33,484 nt of DNA from Pseudomonadota bacterium (GTDB lineage: Bacteria > Pseudomonadota > Gammaproteobacteria > Steroidobacterales > JBCBZW01): contig JBCBZW010000051.1 in assembly GCA_039815145.1 (NCBI GenBank), positions 1 through 33,484 on the forward strand, written 5' to 3'. The notes under the pieces were generated by a model. It saw nothing but the letters and a program-made list of their open reading frames with translations. It had not been told where the DNA came from and searched no databases. Both the position numbers and the translations under genes were made by a program. Shown piece after piece: positions 31,943-33,484 of this stretch; the stretch's first letter is position 1; the number at the start of each line of letters is the position of its first letter.

Positions 31943-33484
31943 CTAGTCGCCGCGGCCGACGGCATCCTGACTGATGGAGCCATCGCTCCACAGGTAGCCG
32001 TCGCTCCACAGGTACGCATCACTCCAGAGGTAGGCGTCACTCCACAGGTACGCGTCGCTCCAGAGGTAACCGTCACTCCACAGGTAGCCATCGCTCCAGA
32101 GGTAACCGTCACTCCACAGGTAGCCGTCACTCCACAGGTAACCATCGCTCCAGAGGTAACCGTCGCTCCATAGGTAGCCGTCACTCCACAGGTAAGCGGC
32201 GCCCCACTGAGCGGAACCCCACAGCTCGGCCGTGTCCTCGATCAGGATCACCGACCCCTGGTTCGAACGGGACATCTTCGGCGACGGGGCGGTGGCGGCG
32301 AAGCCGTTTTGCGCCAGGGCGGCCTGCACGTCGAGCACACCCGCTCCAACCTCCACCGGATCGCCGGCGATCTTGCGCGCGGAGCGCATCAGGCGGGCCT
32401 TGATCGTGGCCGGATTCAGCGAGGGATCCTGCGCCAGCATCAATGCTGCCGCGCCGGAGACCACGCCTGACGCCATGCTGGTGCCGGACATCTCGAGGTA
32501 GCTGCCGCCGTTGCAGTCGAGAAGGCACTCGACCACACCCTCGGGCAGCTGGTCCTTCAAGTTGGCGTGGCCAGCCACCGCTGCCACCACGCGGTTACCC
32601 GGCGCCAGCAGATCCGGCTTCAGGAAGTGGTCGTACATGGTGGGCCCACGCGAGGAGTAGCTCGACACGTAGTCATCGGCGAAGTTCGCACCCGTGGCCG
32701 CATCCGTCACCGAGCCCACGGTGATGATGTTGCGCGCGATGCCGGGACTCGTGATGTAGAAGTTGCCGAGGGAACCGTAGTTACCGGCCGAGGCCACCAC
32801 CACGATGCCTTCGTCCCACAGTGCTTCCACGGCCTGCACTAGCGGATCGAACTCAGCAGCCGTCTCGACCGCCTTACCCAGGCTCATGTTCACCACACGA
32901 ATGTTGTACTGCTTGGCGTTGTTAGCCACCCAGTCCAGGGCGCTGAGCACACCGCTGACCGTGCCCCTGCCGTCGCCGTCGAGGACGCGCAGGTCGTAGA
33001 TCGGCGCCTGGGGCGCAACACCGCGGTACTGACCGAGGGAGCCGAGACCACTACCCGACAGGGCGCCGGCGACGTGCGTGCCATGACCGGCCGGATCGCG
33101 GTCCGTGATGAAGGCGTTGGGGCCTTCCGCGTAGAAGCTGCCCGCGCTGGTGTTGTGCTTGTTGTCACAGTGCACGGCGAGCAGGTTGTACTCGCCCGCC
33201 CACGCCTTCGTGGTGTCGTACAGACCCAGCTGCAGGCGGCCCTGCTCCGGCCAGTTGTCGAGCTTACTCGACGCACTCACCGATCGGGCGTAGACCTGCT
33301 GCGCATCGACGAAGACACGCAGGTAGCGATCGGAGCCGAGCTTGGCCACGATGTGTTGGGGAACGCCGTTGCGGTGCGGCGGCATCCAGTTCGCCACCAA
33401 ATCGCCCTTCGTCGTCTTGATGCGGAATCGCATTCCACTGTGACCAAGATCTTCGAGCTCGAAGGAGTTGTTCGAACCCACGCC
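31943..33484 (-). CDS. subtilisin-like (S8) serine protease with LamG-like segment and YLWSD repeats, N-terminus beyond window
   Basis: Frame open to the window edge, so the start, signal peptide and probably the catalytic Asp box are missing. The first about 115 visible residues resemble a LamG/concanavalin-A-like domain (FELEDLGHSGMRFRIK, DRYLRVFVDAQQV, LGLYDTTKAWAGEYNLLAVH). The protease core follows, with the catalytic His in PAGHGTHVAGALSG (around 33070-33090), DGRGTVSGVLSALDWV, VVNMSLGKAVE, the oxyanion Asn in VVVASAGNYGS (around 32780) and the catalytic Ser in MSGTSMASGVVSGAAALML (around 32480). After a linker the C-terminus is twelve YLWSD(G/A) hexapeptides and SISQDAVGRGD. An exported or surface enzyme is expected. 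It heads a two-gene operon with the small secreted protein. Confidence 0.9.
   Translation of the reverse strand, partial: GVGSNNSFELEDLGHSGMRFRIKTTKGDLVANWMPPHRNGVPQHIVAKLGSDRYLRVFVDAQQVYARSVSASSKLDNWPEQGRLQLGLYDTTKAWAGEYNLLAVHCDNKHNTSAGSFYAEGPNAFITDRDPAGHGTHVAGALSGSGLGSLGQYRGVAPQAPIYDLRVLDGDGRGTVSGVLSALDWVANNAKQYNIRVVNMSLGKAVETAAEFDPLVQAVEALWDEGIVVVASAGNYGSLGNFYITSPGIARNIITVGSVTDAATGANFADDYVSSYSSRGPTMYDHFLKPDLLAPGNRVVAAVAGHANLKDQLPEGVVECLLDCNGGSYLEMSGTSMASGVVSGAAALMLAQDPSLNPATIKARLMRSARKIAGDPVEVGAGVLDVQAALAQNGFAATAPSPKMSRSNQGSVILIEDTAELWGSAQWGAAYLWSDGYLWSDGYLWSDGYLWSDGYLWSDGYLWSDGYLWSDGYLWSDAYLWSDAYLWSDAYLWSDGYLWSDGSISQDAVGRGD
31979..32194 (-). repeat. twelve tandem 18-bp repeats encoding YLWSD(G/A)
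   Basis: Twelve uninterrupted 18-base units in coding phase. Read in the protein direction they give seven YLWSDG, three YLWSDA and two YLWSDG. The bases differ mainly at third codon positions (CTG/CTC/CTA, AGT/AGC, GAC/GAT, GGC/GGT), while the amino acids are nearly invariant. That pattern implies selection on the peptide rather than recent slippage alone. Confidence 0.97.

Noticed and set aside
31979-32194. Regular 18-base units suggesting a CRISPR or satellite array
   Set aside because: There are no spacers, the unit length equals six codons, and the variation is mostly synonymous, so it is a coding tandem repeat.

Overview
The window is about 33.5 kb of GC-rich DNA, densely coding, with short intergenic gaps. 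It reads as the chromosome of a gammaproteobacterium outside the Enterobacterales. The basis is the gene content and order: rplM-rpsI, coq7 next to a CRP/Clp-type regulator, pmbA divergent from yjgA (darP), purE-purK, and a leuS/lptE/holA/nadD/rsfS/rlmH run joined to maf-rng-yhdP-tldD. There is no integrase, transposase, plasmid or phage gene, so most of the window is core chromosome.

Layout. 1-856: 5' part of a PAS sensor gene. 1016-2076: rplM-rpsI with a strong sigma70-type promoter, followed by tRNA-Gln(CUG) and an intrinsic terminator, all on the minus strand. 2139-3706: an outer-membrane DUF481 protein divergent from coq7. 3707-5488: a CRP-family regulator convergent with rpe. 5529-5715: a direct repeat and a 128-bp, G-rich, near-perfect inverted repeat that overlaps the djlA stop codon. 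5711-11116: djlA, purC, pmbA, darP, purE, purK. 11119-17855: accessory genes, namely a small unknown ORF, an alpha/beta hydrolase lacking its nucleophile behind a perfect CRP-type operator, a secreted PDZ protein, a pirin, a photolyase-like protein with apparently swapped domain order, a membrane-bound AraC regulator and an S41 peptidase. 17865-30194: eleven minus-strand genes, most overlapping or nearly so. 30379-33484: a membrane diguanylate cyclase, then, convergent with it, a secreted subtilisin-like protease with twelve YLWSD(G/A) repeats, a small secreted protein and their shared terminator.

How the genes fit together. The long minus-strand operon combines envelope biogenesis (LptE, YhdP), translation and ribosome maturation (RsfS, RlmH, RNase G), replication (HolA), NAD synthesis (NadD), nucleotide-pool cleaning (Maf) and TldD. 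TldD's partner PmbA/TldE lies about 9 kb away. Two purine loci (purC and purE-purK) lie close together but are not contiguous.

The most unusual object is the first gene of that operon, in the usual leuS place. It encodes only a 316-residue LeuRS-like protein. The first ~73 residues and the whole C-terminal ~230 residues of LeuRS are present, but the HIGH and KMSKS motifs and the catalytic and editing domains are degenerate or absent. The reading frame is intact and the C-terminal domain is well conserved, which suggests a repurposed synthetase fragment rather than a simple pseudogene. All functional calls come from reading the sequence; no database search was possible.
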